Numbered from the stretch's first letter, positions 1 to 9,230 are shown. The stretch is DNA of 64,000 nucleotides from Bacteroidota bacterium (GCA_016713645.1 JADJOU010000001.1:62001-126000); one strand, 5' to 3'. Translations and numbers: made by a program. The notes: generated from the letters alone by a model not told the origin.

Positions 1-1134
1 TTTGCCCTTTGGAATTTCTTGTCCATTGATTTGCAACCCATCTTCACTCACATCAAATTCAATATCCTGCTCGGATTTCAAAATGAAATGCTGACTGGCA
101 GAAGGAATCATGGTGATGGTTTCTGTTGTTCCATTTCCTCTAATTTCATGAGATGATTTGAATGCTATGAGTGTGAATACCGCGATTCCAATTATCCATA
201 GAACCAACATAATCCAACGGTGGAGCGATTTCATAAATGGTCTTTGAATGACGATTCTCGCACCCAATAAAATAAAACTAATCGCTGGAATGCCAATCAT
301 CAAGGCCAATCCCGCAGAAGCGAGTCCAATATAAAATGGATTGGCAATGATGTAATTTTGCAAAATAAATGAGGTTGTGAACCAAGAGATATTCGCTTTG
401 AAAAATATCATGGCGACAAAAGTCAACAAGCCAAACCCAATCACAAAGAACAATGCAGCAAAGAAATACTTGAATATTTTATAGAAGAATTGAAAAATGC
501 GATGCAGTGTTTGCGAATTCGAAGGATTATTCAAAGTATCTCTAAATTGGGTGAATCCTTCTTCAATATTTTTCAGGTTCACTGGCAAGCCGCGCATTTG
601 AAGCTTTTGAGAAGTTGTCTTCGCCTCTGGGATGATTACCATTGCAATGAGGTAGATGATGGTGATCGAACCTGCAGAGAAAAACATAAGGAGTAGAAAC
701 AAGACGCGAATCCAAAGGGGATCGTTGATTCCTAAATAGACACTCAACCCAGAACAAACCCCGCCGATCATTTTCTCTTCAGGGTTTCTGTAGAGGCGCT
801 TCTCAGAATTTGTATTTCCCTGATTAAAAGAAGCGTTATTGGTATTTTGTTGCGAAGATGATTGCTCCTCTCCCGCTATATCCTCTGGCTTTCCCAATTT
901 TTTGATGATTTCTTGAACGTCTAGTTCACTGATGACTTCTTTATTAGAAGCTTTCAATTTACTCGTAAAAATTTCGGAAATTCGATATTCGATATCTCCG
1001 ATGATCTCTGCCTTTTCATCCTCTTTGCTGAATTTTGATTTGAGCGATTCGAGGTATTTTGACAATATTTGGTAAGCATCTTCATCTATTTGAAATGCAA
1101 ATCCCGCTAAATTTATAGATATGGTCTTCTTCAT
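1..1134 (-). CDS. PspC-domain membrane protein (3' end beyond window)
   Basis: The frame stays open from an ATG at 1134 to the window edge (378 codons), so the C-terminus is missing. Residues 1-90 form an alpha-helical, charged N-terminal region rich in Glu/Lys. Residues about 111-170 are a PspC domain (RNPEEKMIGGVCSGLSVYLG, then a membrane helix ending in VIIPEAK). Further hydrophobic segments follow at about 220-310, and after them the start of a soluble domain. PspC proteins are inner-membrane partners of envelope-stress responses. In Bacteroidota they commonly sit behind a PadR regulator, as here with 16 bp between the genes. The function is inferred from the family only. Confidence 0.85.
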   Translation of the reverse strand, partial: MKKTISINLAGFAFQIDEDAYQILSKYLESLKSKFSKEDEKAEIIGDIEYRISEIFTSKLKASNKEVISELDVQEIIKKLGKPEDIAGEEQSSSQQNTNNASFNQGNTNSEKRLYRNPEEKMIGGVCSGLSVYLGINDPLWIRVLFLLLMFFSAGSITIIYLIAMVIIPEAKTTSQKLQMRGLPVNLKNIEEGFTQFRDTLNNPSNSQTLHRIFQFFYKIFKYFFAALFFVIGFGLLTFVAMIFFKANISWFTTSFILQNYIIANPFYIGLASAGLALMIGIPAISFILLGARIVIQRPFMKSLHRWIMLVLWIIGIAVFTLIAFKSSHEIRGNGTTETITMIPSASQHFILKSEQDIEFDVSEDGLQINGQEIPKGK

Positions 1135-1150
1135 GATTTTCTATTTTGAA

Positions 1151-1471
1151 TTAAATAATTTTTTTGATTGAATTTTCTATTTCTTTCCAAGTCTTATCGA
1201 GTTCAGCATAAAATGCTTTGCCCAATTCGGTGATTTGAAAATACTTTCTCGGTGGACCTGCATTTGATTCCTGCCAATAGTAGGTCAAATGACCACTATT
1301 TTTCAGTCTGGTGAGAATAGGGTAAATGGTCCCTTCCACCACTTCCAATTCAGCTTCATTGAATTCATCTAGAATTTCAGAAGCATAGACATCTCTCTTT
1401 TGGATAATCGAGAGCATGCAATACTCCAAGACCCCCTTGAGCATTTGCGTTTTTGCATTTTCTACGTTCAT
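1151..1471 (-). CDS. PadR-family transcriptional regulator
   Basis: This 106-residue protein has the PadR winged-helix pattern: an N-terminal helix (MLKGVLEYCMLSII), YASEILDEF, then VVEGTIYPILTRLKNSG, a wing with the Pro-Pro-Arg-Lys-Tyr-Phe turn, and a C-terminal dimerisation helix. PadR proteins are usually ligand- or stress-responsive repressors that control their own operon. The gene is followed after 16 bp by the PspC gene, so the two are probably co-transcribed. A palindrome-rich stretch 40-80 bp upstream is the likely operator. Confidence 0.9.
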   Translation of the reverse strand: MNVENAKTQMLKGVLEYCMLSIIQKRDVYASEILDEFNEAELEVVEGTIYPILTRLKNSGHLTYYWQESNAGPPRKYFQITELGKAFYAELDKTWKEIENSIKKII

Positions 1472-1510
1472 GTATATTACGATTTAAAGTTTACTTACTA
1501 TTTAACGAGG

Positions 1511-1553
1511 CAAAGATATGTCTTTTGTTCAGTACTTTGTATACTTTAGTACT
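1511..1553 (-). promoter_or_regulatory. padR-pspC promoter -7 box and candidate PadR operator
   Basis: On the minus strand TATCTTTG (1511-1518) matches the Bacteroidota -7 consensus TAnnTTTG. No good TTTG -33 box is visible. At 1531-1553, where the -33 region should be, two AGTACT palindromes flank a central GTATAC, giving a symmetric 23-bp site. Its position suggests repressor binding, and PadR is the obvious candidate because the gene starts 40 bp downstream. The binding itself is inference. Confidence 0.5.
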
Positions 1554-1644
1554 AAAATAATTTAAAACAAAAATTAGATTGTTGATTTTCAAATACTTAA
1601 CCAAAAATAAAAATTATATTTTTTTTAGCAGCTAATAAAAAGCC

Positions 1645-1688
1645 AAAAAAAAAAGTGAATTCATTTTGAATTCACTTCTTTTTTTATT
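1645..1688 (-). terminator. Rho-independent terminator after lon
   Basis: The inverted repeat AGTGAATTCA/TGAATTCACT has a 3-bp loop (1653-1676) and is flanked by A and T tracts on both sides. It lies 13 bp past the lon stop codon on the minus strand and separates lon from padR. Confidence 0.75.
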
Positions 1689-1700
1689 ATAATAAAATGC

Positions 1701-4080
1701 TTATTTGACCAAAGCCTTCTTCAGCACCTCATCCATCGTATCCACATAGTGAAATTTGACGCCTTTTAGAAAGTCTGATTCAATTTCTTCTACGTCTTTA
1801 CGATTCTTTGAACAGAGGATGATTTCTTTGATGCCTGCGCGCTTGGCAGCGAGCAGCTTTTCCTTAATCCCTCCTACAGGAAGTACTTTACCTCTCAAGG
1901 TAATTTCACCCGTCATAGCTAAATGAGGCTTTACACAGCGATTCGTCAAGAGCGAGGTCAATGCCGTGAGCAAGGTCACCCCTGCAGAAGGACCATCCTT
2001 GGGCGTCGCGCCTTCTGGTACATGCACGTGTATATTCAATTGATCTAAATCCTCCAATTTCAATTTGAGTTTTTCTGCATTGGCTTTGATATAGCTGAGT
2101 GCGGTAGTGGCGCTCTCTTTCATCACATCCCCTAAATTTCCTGTCAAGGTCAATCCGCCCTTTCCCTTGCTCTTATTGGTCTCTATAAATAGAATATCTC
2201 CGCCGATAGATGTATAGGCCAAGCCCACAGCTACACCAGGTATTTTCTCTTCGAGATACATGGTCTTATCATAGCGCGGTGCGCCCAATATCTTATGCAG
2301 TCTATCTGGTTTAATATCCTTGTTGAGCTTTTCATCCATCGCGATATCCATGGCTTGTCTGCGCATCAATGCTGCGATTTTGCGCTCCAATTCTCGCACG
2401 CCACTTTCTCCAGTATATTCTTCAATCAATTTTGTAATCGTATCGCTGCCAATTTTTACTTGACTCGCCTTTAGTCCATGCTCTTTGATTTGCTTGGGCA
2501 CTAAATACTTCTGTGCGATTTGCAATTTCTCTTCCACGCTATATCCATCGACTTGAATGATCTCCATTCTATCGCGCAAGGCGGGTTGGATATTTTGTAA
2601 ATAATTTGCCGTGGCAATAAATAGCACTTTGGATAAATCAAATTCCAATTCGAGATAATTATCGTAGAAAGTTGAATTCTGCTCTGGGTCCAATACTTCG
2701 AGCAATGCCGAAGATGGATCTCCACGGTGGTCACTGCCCAATTTATCGATTTCATCTAAGATAAATACGGGATTCGCCGTCTTCACTTTGCGCAAATTTT
2801 GAATCAATCGCCCAGGCATAGCGCCAATATAGGTCTTTCGATGTCCGCGTATTTCGCTTTCATCGTGCAATCCACCCAAACTCATGCGCACATATTTTCT
2901 GCCGAGCGCTCGCGCAACAGATTTCCCCAGCGATGTCTTGCCCACGCCCGGAGGGCCGACTAGACATAGTATCGGAGATTTTAAATTGCCCTTCAATTTC
3001 ATCACTGCCAAATATTCCAAAATACGATCTTTGATTTTGGTCATATTGTAATGGTCTTCATTCAATATCTTCTTCGCTTCAATCAAATCGAGGTGGTCTT
3101 CACTATAGACTTCCCAAGGCAAATCCAAAAGCGTTTCTATATAATTGTATACCACAGAATGGTCTGGTGAGGCGGGATTCGTTCGCTTCAATTTGGAAAT
3201 CTCTTTATCAAAACTCTCTCTCGCTTGTTGACTCAACTTGACCGTAGCTGCTTTATCGATGAGTCTCTTGATCTCTTTATCTGGACTTTCCGCGCCGAGC
3301 TCTTCATGTATATTCTTCAATTGTTGATTGAGGAAATAATCTTTCTGTTGTTTATCTAATTCAATTTTCGTTTTGTTTTGAATTTTATTCTTCAATTCTT
3401 GAAAATTGGCCTCTTTGTTGAGTGTGCGCAAAACCCTTTCTGCACGCTCATCTAGGCGATCAATCTCTAGTATTTCTCGTCTATTTTCATTGGCAAGGGG
3501 TAGATTAGATGCAACGAAATGCAATAGAAAATTGGGCTTTGTGATATTCTGAATCATCATCTCCGCTTCGTGTGGAATGTGATTGGAATTTTGAATGAAG
3601 TTTTTTGCTGCATCTCGAATCGCGTCGATTGTAGCATTGAACTCATTCGATATAGGAACAATATCATAGAGCAATTTTACTTTGGCTGCGGTATAGGGCT
3701 CCTCAAAAAATAAATTTTTCCATGCGCACGCGTTGCTTTCCCTGAATAAAAACCGTGGAGGTATTATCAGGTAGCTTGATCACTTTCAAGACCTTGGCTA
3801 AGGTTCCAATCTCATACAGATCCACTTTGTTTGGATCTTCTACTTGACCATCTCTTTGAGTAAATATCGCAATCAATTTATCGTCCTTCTGAGCCTTGTA
3901 AATGGCCTTTAGCGACTTTTCTCTGCTCACAGAGATGGGAATCACGACATTGGGAAATAAGACCGTATTGCGCAGGGGCACAATGGGAATTTCTTTTTTC
4001 AATGTGGCAATTTCTTGTTCGTCTTCTTCTTCACTGACTATACTCACAAACTCGCTATTATCTTCTGGTGGAAATATCAT
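1701..4080 (-). CDS. lon: ATP-dependent protease Lon (one frameshift)
   Basis: Lon degrades misfolded and regulatory proteins in the cytoplasm. The N-terminal substrate domain starts at 4080 (IPIVPLRNTVLFPNVVIP). The AAA+ module has Walker A GPPGVGKTS (about residue 373) and Walker B FILDEIDKL. The C-terminal protease domain carries the catalytic Ser in DGPSAGVTLL (about 696) and the Lys in GGIKEKLLAAKRAG. The frame breaks at the A6 run 3705-3710 (plus strand). Removing one base restores KFIFEEPYTAAKVKLLYD and gives about 792 residues, the normal family length. The break is probably a consensus error, because everything else is conserved. A single-copy gene with its own terminator; a possible promoter (TTGG, 17 bp, TACTCTTTG) lies about 70 bp upstream. 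Confidence 0.95.
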
Positions 4081-4198
4081 AATATATTAATTGTCATCTT
4101 GACAGCGACCTGCTGTCTTAAAATTATTTCTTGCAATGTTCAAAGAGTATGCCATGGAAAATATCGCCAAAAAATGCGCGATTAACTGACAAAAGGGC

Positions 4199-4227
4199 AA
4201 AAAAAAAGCGAGCTAAGCTCGCTTTTT
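4199..4227 (-). terminator. Terminator after tsf
   Basis: The stem AGCGAGC/GCTCGCT with a 3-base loop has an A run on one side and a T run on the other. It lies 15 bp beyond the tsf stop codon, at the end of the ribosomal block. Confidence 0.85.
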
Positions 4228-4241
4228 AAATATGTGTTTGA

Positions 4242-5081
4242 CTATTTTGTTCCCAATTCACATCGTTTAAATCCAACGACTTTCAAATCTTTATCGACAT
4301 CAGCGACTACTTGAGCAACTGTTTTCTTAGGATCTTTCACGAAGTCTTGATTCAACAAAGTCATTTCTTTATAGAATTTCTTCAATCCACCTTCAGCGAT
4401 TTTTTCAACCATTGCCTCTGGCTTACCATCAGCGATTGCTTTTTCGCGACCAATAGCCAATTCTCTCTGCTTCATCTCTTCTGTTACATGGCTTTCATCC
4501 AATACTACTGGACGCATAGCAGCTGCTTGCATGGCTACATCTTTTCCGATAGCAAAGAAATCATCACCACCTTTTTTGCTCAATGCAACCAAAACACCAG
4601 CTCTATTGCTGTGGTTATACGGAACAATCATTTCACCAGAAAGTGTTTCGAAACCAGCGATAGCAATGTTCTCACCAATTGCACCAACTTTCTCTCCTAC
4701 TCTTTCTTTGATAGAAACGTCATTCATATCTTGTGCGTGCAATTCATCCAAAGTCTTTACATTATTCGCCAAAGCGATATCTGTAACAGCTTGAACAAAC
4801 TTTACAAATTCTTCATTTTTAGAAACGAAATCTGTTTCAGAACTGATGTAGACGATTACACCTCTAGTTTGGTCATCATTTACTTTTGTCAAGACAACGC
4901 CTTCATTGGCATCTCTTCCCGCTCTCAATTCTGCTACTTTAGCGCCTCTTTTTCTGAGGTAATCGATGGCTGCATCGATATCTCCATTTGATTCAGACAA
5001 TGCCTTTTTACAGTCCATCATTCCTGAACCTGTCAAATCTCTTAGTTTTTTTACGTCTGATGCTGAAATTTCTGCTTGCAT
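4242..5081 (-). CDS. tsf: Translation elongation factor Ts
   Basis: This protein (279 residues) is the guanine-nucleotide exchange factor that recycles EF-Tu. The N-terminal UBA-like domain has the classical LRDLTGSGMMDCKKAL segment, and the first core contains SSETDFVSKNEEF, the EF-Tu contact region. The length is typical of Bacteroidota. It is the last gene of the rplM-rpsI-rpsB-tsf block, 116 bp behind rpsB, with a stem-loop in the gap and a strong terminator after it. No frame break is seen. Confidence 0.97.
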   Translation of the reverse strand: MQAEISASDVKKLRDLTGSGMMDCKKALSESNGDIDAAIDYLRKRGAKVAELRAGRDANEGVVLTKVNDDQTRGVIVYISSETDFVSKNEEFVKFVQAVTDIALANNVKTLDELHAQDMNDVSIKERVGEKVGAIGENIAIAGFETLSGEMIVPYNHSNRAGVLVALSKKGGDDFFAIGKDVAMQAAAMRPVVLDESHVTEEMKQRELAIGREKAIADGKPEAMVEKIAEGGLKKFYKEMTLLNQDFVKDPKKTVAQVVADVDKDLKVVGFKRCELGTK

Positions 5082-5144
5082 TTTTTTATTTTTATAAGCC
5101 AGTCACCTAGCTTTCAAGTTAATAATTGATTGATTCCTCCAACT

Positions 5145-5172
5145 GAAAACAGAGCCATTCAGCTCTGTTTTC
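5145..5172 (-). terminator. Stem-loop between rpsB and tsf
   Basis: A perfect 11-bp inverted repeat, GAAAACAGAGC and GCTCTGTTTTC, has a 6-base loop and lies 25 bp after the rpsB stop. The minus-strand 3' side ends in TTTTC, not a long T run, so it may be a leaky terminator or an attenuator that sets the ratio of S2 to EF-Ts. The role is inferred. Confidence 0.55.
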
Positions 5173-5197
5173 GTTGTGGTTATTTTAAATACTTGAA

Positions 5198-6043
5198 TTA
5201 TTTTTTTCTTTGGATTCTCTTTCTAGTTGGTCCACCAGGCTTTTTCTCTCCGCCTTCTGTAGTTCCACCTTCTTCGATTTCTCCTTCTAAGATATCATCA
5301 TTTCCATCCAAATCAGCATCAACTGATTCTTCTGTTTCTTCTTCTACCTTCATGTTCTTGCGCTCTTCCAAACCTTCGTTGATTGCATTCGCCATAAATT
5401 TAGCGATCAATTCGATAGACTTTGATGCATCATCATTTGCAGGAATAGGGAAATCAACTTTAGTAGGGTCAGAATTCGTATCACAGATACCGAAAGTCGT
5501 GATATGCAATTTGTGACTTTCTTTGATTGCAATATGCTCATGACTGATGTCGATGACGAAGATTGCATTTGGAGCTCTGTTCAATTGCTCGATACCGCCC
5601 AATACTTTCTCTAATTTCTCTTTTTGTCTAGACAACATCAAACGCTCTTTCTTGTTGATGCTATTAACAGTGCCATCTTTAAACATGCGATCGATGCTCT
5701 GCATTTTCTTAACAGACTTTCTAATCGTTGTAAAATTGGTCATCATTCCACCTAGCCATCTCTCAGTGATGAAAGGCATTCCACAGCTCTTAGCCGCTTC
5801 TTTAACGATATCTTTTCCTTGCTTTTTTGTAGCTACGAAAAGGATTTTCTTACCAGATTTAGCCAAATGCTTCATTGCAGCACCAGCCTCTTGCATTTTC
5901 TCTGCAGTCTTATTCAAATCGATGATATGAATTCCCTTTTTCTCTGCAAAAATATATGGAAGCATTTTCGGGTTCCATTTTTTCTTTAAGTGTCCAAAAT
6001 GTACACCCGCATCTAGCATTGCTTTTTGATCTATTGCACTCAT
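5198..6043 (-). CDS. rpsB: 30S ribosomal protein S2
   Basis: A 281-residue S2 protein of the small subunit. The N-terminus MSAIDQKAMLDAGVHFGHL and the segments FVATKKQGKDIV and ITERWLGGMMTNFTTI are diagnostic. Compared with E. coli S2 there is an acidic tail from about residue 230, ending in a basic GGPTRKRIQRKK segment; such low-complexity tails occur in Bacteroidota. It lies 96 bp downstream of rpsI in the same direction, so it is probably transcribed from the rplM promoter, possibly with an internal promoter. Confidence 0.97.
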   Translation of the reverse strand: MSAIDQKAMLDAGVHFGHLKKKWNPKMLPYIFAEKKGIHIIDLNKTAEKMQEAGAAMKHLAKSGKKILFVATKKQGKDIVKEAAKSCGMPFITERWLGGMMTNFTTIRKSVKKMQSIDRMFKDGTVNSINKKERLMLSRQKEKLEKVLGGIEQLNRAPNAIFVIDISHEHIAIKESHKLHITTFGICDTNSDPTKVDFPIPANDDASKSIELIAKFMANAINEGLEERKNMKVEEETEESVDADLDGNDDILEGEIEEGGTTEGGEKKPGGPTRKRIQRKK

Positions 6044-6139
6044 TTATTTTATGTTTTGGCAGTATGCCGTCTTTTAAAATATTATTAATAACTTTTTTTG
6101 AACTGGATTTTTAGAGAATAAAAAACCACAAAAATTCTT

Positions 6140-6526
6140 TTAACGCTTGCTGTATTGCTCTCTTCTTCTCGCACCGCGTAGACCTGTTTTCTTACGCTCA
6201 ACAATTCTAGCATCTCTCGTCAACAATCTAGCTTTCTTCAATGCTGGTCTGTACTCTTCATTATCAATTAACAAAGCTCTTGCGATTCCTAAACGAACTG
6301 CTTCAACTTGTCCTTTGATACCGCCACCGCCGACATTTACTTTGAAATCATAAGATGTTTCGTTCTCTACAGTCTTCAATGGAGATAGCATACTATCTTG
6401 CATAAAAGGGATAGGGAAATAATTCTTATAATCTTTGCCATTGATGGTGATTTTACCAGAGCCTTTTGTAATAAAAACTCGTGCAATCGCCGTTTTTCTT
6501 CTTCCTACTGATGAATTTTTCTTCAT
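6140..6526 (-). CDS. rpsI: 30S ribosomal protein S9
   Basis: A 128-residue S9. GRRKTAIARVFI, the VNVGGGGIKGQVEAVRLGIARAL core (seen as VGGGGIKGQ) and the C-terminal GLRGARRREQYSKR are family hallmarks; the terminal Lys-Arg reaches the P-site tRNA. It follows rplM with a 15-bp gap, the universal L13-S9 pairing. Confidence 0.97.
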   Translation of the reverse strand: MKKNSSVGRRKTAIARVFITKGSGKITINGKDYKNYFPIPFMQDSMLSPLKTVENETSYDFKVNVGGGGIKGQVEAVRLGIARALLIDNEEYRPALKKARLLTRDARIVERKKTGLRGARRREQYSKR

Positions 6527-6541
6527 TGATTTATGAAATTA

Positions 6542-6988
6542 TTATTTGATAGTAATTGTTTTAGGCATTTGAGCTGAATGCTTGTGCTCAGCACCTTGAT
6601 AAACATGCAATTTTTTGAACATCGCATTGCCCAATTTTGATTTTGGCAACATTCCTTTTACACCTGTTTCGATCAATGCAATCGGCTTCTTGACATTCAA
6701 GTCTTTTGCTTTAATCAATCTCTGTCCACCTGGATGGCCTGTGTGACGGATGTATTCTTTATCATTCCACTTATTTCCCGTAAGAGAAATTTTGTCGGAA
6801 TTGATGATAATAACACAATCTCCCGCATCGAGATTCGGTGTAAATGTAGGCTTATGCTTGCCCATTAATATAGATGCAACTTTAGTACACAATCTTCCTA
6901 ATGTTTGATTGGTAGCATCTATTAAAAACCACTCTTTCTTCTCGTTTGGAGTGAGTATGAATTCTGTTCTATAACTTAATTGATCCAC
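6542..6988 (-). CDS. rplM: 50S ribosomal protein L13
   Basis: An early-assembling large-subunit protein. Motifs: WFLIDATNQTLGRLCTKVAS, IIINSDKISLTG and GHPGGQR. The frame is open back to a TTG at 7090, but I choose the GTG at 6988. It gives 148 residues (family length about 147) and the N-terminus VDQLSYRT that relatives share. A full promoter (7010-7040) also lies inside the longer frame, with transcription expected to begin about 15 bases before this GTG. The 34 extra residues of the long version are therefore probably never translated. First gene of the rplM-rpsI-rpsB-tsf block. Confidence 0.95.
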   Translation of the reverse strand: MDQLSYRTEFILTPNEKKEWFLIDATNQTLGRLCTKVASILMGKHKPTFTPNLDAGDCVIIINSDKISLTGNKWNDKEYIRHTGHPGGQRLIKAKDLNVKKPIALIETGVKGMLPKSKLGNAMFKKLHVYQGAEHKHSAQMPKTITIK

Positions 6989-7009
6989 TTGTTCTGATTT
7001 TTGAGAGCG

Positions 7010-7040
7010 CAAAGATAATTTCTTTGTCTGTAATTCCAAA
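7010..7040 (-). promoter_or_regulatory. Promoter of rplM operon
   Basis: On the minus strand TTTG (7037-7040), a 19-bp spacer and TATCTTTG (7010-7017) match the Bacteroidota sigma-ABfr consensus exactly. The predicted start of transcription is about 7003, just upstream of the GTG at 6988. Confidence 0.8.
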
Positions 7041-7092
7041 CTTTTTTGAAAATATTTTTCAAATTGGTCCGTTTTTTCATTGATAATCAATA

Positions 7093-7126
7093 AAAAAAAG
7101 GCCTAATAAAATTATTAGGCCTTTTT
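7093..7126 (-). terminator. Terminator after Cys-rich lipoprotein gene
   Basis: The 14-bp perfect inverted repeat AAAAGGCCTAATAA/TTATTAGGCCTTTT has a 2-base loop and A/T tracts on both sides. It lies between the lipoprotein stop (7174) and the rplM promoter and could work in both directions. Confidence 0.85.
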
Positions 7127-7173
7127 AGAAGCGGCATTTTTCAATAGAAATCGCCGCATTTTGTCTGTAAATC

Positions 7174-8040
7174 CTATTTTTTCAGTTTTTCCTCAATTGG
7201 CTTGCCACAAATGACAAATATCGGCTTACCTAAATTACATGCAGCAAAGGCATTTGGCTCTTCAACTGCTTTAAAGGCAAAATGTATTTTCAGCTCATTT
7301 ACGATCAAATTAGGATAATCACCCAAATTGACGGCATTCAACAAAGAACCATCTTCCAATTGAATCATCCATTTGCATCCTCCAGCTCCTTCTTTATTGA
7401 GCACTGTGCCAAAAATTGGCTTATCACAAGGATTTGGCTCAATCTTGTCTTCATTCCCACATTCCTTTTTGCACTCGTAATTTTCGACACACTTAATCGT
7501 ATACTGCGGTGGATAGGATTCTAAGATATAATCCTCAAAACAAACATGCAACTTCTGCAATTCTTTTTTCAATTTGAACTGATTCAAATTTCGAACAACA
7601 ATTTCTTCCCCATTTGCCTTGAACACTTTGAACTGAGGGCAATCTAGGGCCATACAGGTTACTTCTAATGGTTCTAGCACGATCCATTCCAACTCTTTGC
7701 AATCGCATTTATTCTTCTCAATGGGTAGAGGCTCTATACATTCTATCGCTATTTGCCCCGGTGAGAGAAAATTAACTTCTTTTGGACAAAATCGGACCAA
7801 TTGATCCCTTTCTTCAAGTTTAAAATCTTCAATATTGGTCAATTCGACATATTCGCCAGAAGTCAAAGCTGCTTTCCAACGGAGATTATAACTGCTCAGC
7901 TGAGATGGTTCGCCAATGAATGCCAATTTGGCTTCTAGAGGTTTGTCGCAGGCACAATTTGATGTGCTCTCTTTTTTACAGGAAGTTAATATTGACATCA
8001 ATCCCAATAGGCAGATAAAAAAATATTTCATGATTTTCAT
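7174..8040 (-). CDS. Cysteine-rich lipoprotein of unknown function
   Basis: A 288-residue protein that I do not recognise. The N-terminus MKIMKYFFICLLGLMSILTSCKKE is a lipoprotein signal with lipobox Leu-Thr-Ser-Cys, so it should be anchored in the envelope. The mature part is rich in Cys, often in pairs (NCACDK, CDCKE, CKKECG). It has four similar modules in which an acidic or hydrophobic strand pair ends in a CIEPL, CFEDY or CVEN-like segment, suggesting a repeated small beta fold. It lies alone between surE and rplM with its own terminator. No frame break. Confidence 0.7.
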   Translation of the reverse strand: MKIMKYFFICLLGLMSILTSCKKESTSNCACDKPLEAKLAFIGEPSQLSSYNLRWKAALTSGEYVELTNIEDFKLEERDQLVRFCPKEVNFLSPGQIAIECIEPLPIEKNKCDCKELEWIVLEPLEVTCMALDCPQFKVFKANGEEIVVRNLNQFKLKKELQKLHVCFEDYILESYPPQYTIKCVENYECKKECGNEDKIEPNPCDKPIFGTVLNKEGAGGCKWMIQLEDGSLLNAVNLGDYPNLIVNELKIHFAFKAVEEPNAFAACNLGKPIFVICGKPIEEKLKK

Positions 8041-8369
8041 TATTCAATTGGCTTCAAATTTAAAGATAATTAGAAACAACATATATTTAATTTTGAATGG
8101 AATCTTGCGTATGATATTTTCTTCTTTTATTCAAAACAAATTCCTCACTCAAAAAAACATTTTTTTCTGATGAAGATGATTGTTTACTAAAAGCTCATTT
8201 GATAGTTGATCCAACAAATCAAAAGAATGACACGAAGAAAAGCATCAATAAATAATAGAGTAATAAGATTAATTTCATGGTTTAACTTTTCAATTAAACG
8301 CAAGAAATCAAAACAAAATTTTAGAAAAACAAAAATTAAGAAATTTTAAGAAATCGAATTCGATCAAAA
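8041..8369. other. Gene-poor gap with a possible 19-residue hydrophobic peptide
   Basis: This AT-rich gap of 329 bp lies between surE and the lipoprotein gene. The only frame with a plausible start is on the minus strand at 8278-8219 and encodes MKLILLLYYLLMLFFVSFF, an all-hydrophobic 19-residue peptide. A single-pass membrane peptide is conceivable, but no clear ribosome site or promoter supports it. Nothing else is seen. Confidence 0.25.
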
Positions 8370-9146
8370 CTATTGATCGTATCTCCAATGATGGTGAATC
8401 GTTTCGATTCCCTTGTGAGAAGTCATATCGAATTGTACAGGGACGATAGAGACAAAGCCATTTTCCAAAGCCCATTCATCGGTATTCTCGCGCTTATCAT
8501 AATTGACAAATTTGCCTGTCAACCAATAATACTTAGATCCTCTTGGGTCAATGCGCTCTTCAAACTCTTCCTCCCACTTCGCTATCGCTTGATGTCCTGT
8601 TTTGATTCCCTTTATTTCATTCAAAGGTAGATCGGGAATATTGACATTGAGTAAAATTCCCTTTTCAAGTGGGTGTTTTAAAATCTGTTGAACAATCACT
8701 TTTGCATAGTGTGCAGCAGCTGTAAAATCAGCATCCAAATCGTGGCTACAGAGACTAAAACCGATACTGGGGATATGTTCAATCGCTGCTTCAACGGCTG
8801 CAGACATGGTTCCTGAATACAAAATATTGATAGACGAATTACTGCCGTGATTAATTCCAGAGACGCAGAGATCCGGCTTTCTATGCAAGACAATATCTCG
8901 GGCAATCTTGACACAGTCAACGGGCGTGCCGGAGCAAGTGTATGATTCTTCTACCTGATTAAAACGGCTTATTTTATTCAATCTAAGCGGCTTATTAAGT
9001 GTCACCGCACGTCCCATTCCACTCTGCGGTTTATCAGGCGCTACGACAACCACATCGCCTATTTCAGACATTGCTTCGACAAGCGCTTTGATTCCCTTTG
9101 AATAAATACTGTCATCATTGGTTACAAGAATCAGTGGTTTGCTCAT
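8370..9146 (-). CDS. surE: 5'/3'-nucleotidase SurE
   Basis: A 258-residue SurE phosphatase, metal dependent, that removes phosphate from nucleoside monophosphates in stationary or stress conditions. The N-terminus ILVTNDDSIYSKGIKAL has the metal-binding Asp pair (relatives usually have Asn-Asp-Asp-Gly; here the fourth residue is Ser). SGINHGSNSSINILYSGTV-type loop residues and the Ser-Gly-Thr-Pro-x-Asp-Cys segment are present. The gene is separate from trxA upstream, with a terminator between them. Confidence 0.93.
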   Translation of the reverse strand: MSKPLILVTNDDSIYSKGIKALVEAMSEIGDVVVVAPDKPQSGMGRAVTLNKPLRLNKISRFNQVEESYTCSGTPVDCVKIARDIVLHRKPDLCVSGINHGSNSSINILYSGTMSAAVEAAIEHIPSIGFSLCSHDLDADFTAAAHYAKVIVQQILKHPLEKGILLNVNIPDLPLNEIKGIKTGHQAIAKWEEEFEERIDPRGSKYYWLTGKFVNYDKRENTDEWALENGFVSIVPVQFDMTSHKGIETIHHHWRYDQ

Positions 9147-9172
9147 TTCAAAAAATATATTTTATAGTGAAT

Positions 9173-9211
9173 AAAAAAGCCACAAAAACAATGAAATCAT
9201 TTTTGTGGCTC
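9173..9211 (-). terminator. Terminator after trxA
   Basis: The inverted repeat AGCCACAAAAA/TTTTTGTGGCT is followed on the minus strand by a T6 run. It lies 20 bp after the trxA stop. Confidence 0.8.
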
Positions 9212-9230
9212 TAACAAATATTAAAATTGA

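Noticed and set aside
3705..3710. Programmed frameshift in lon at the A6 run
   Set aside because: Lon is not known to use one, and similar breaks occur at many unrelated homopolymers here, so an error is simpler.
4311..4991. Long plus-strand open frame (226 codons) opposite tsf
   Set aside because: Antisense to an unambiguous EF-Ts gene; composition (Phe/Ser/Cys rich) is that of a reverse-complement shadow.
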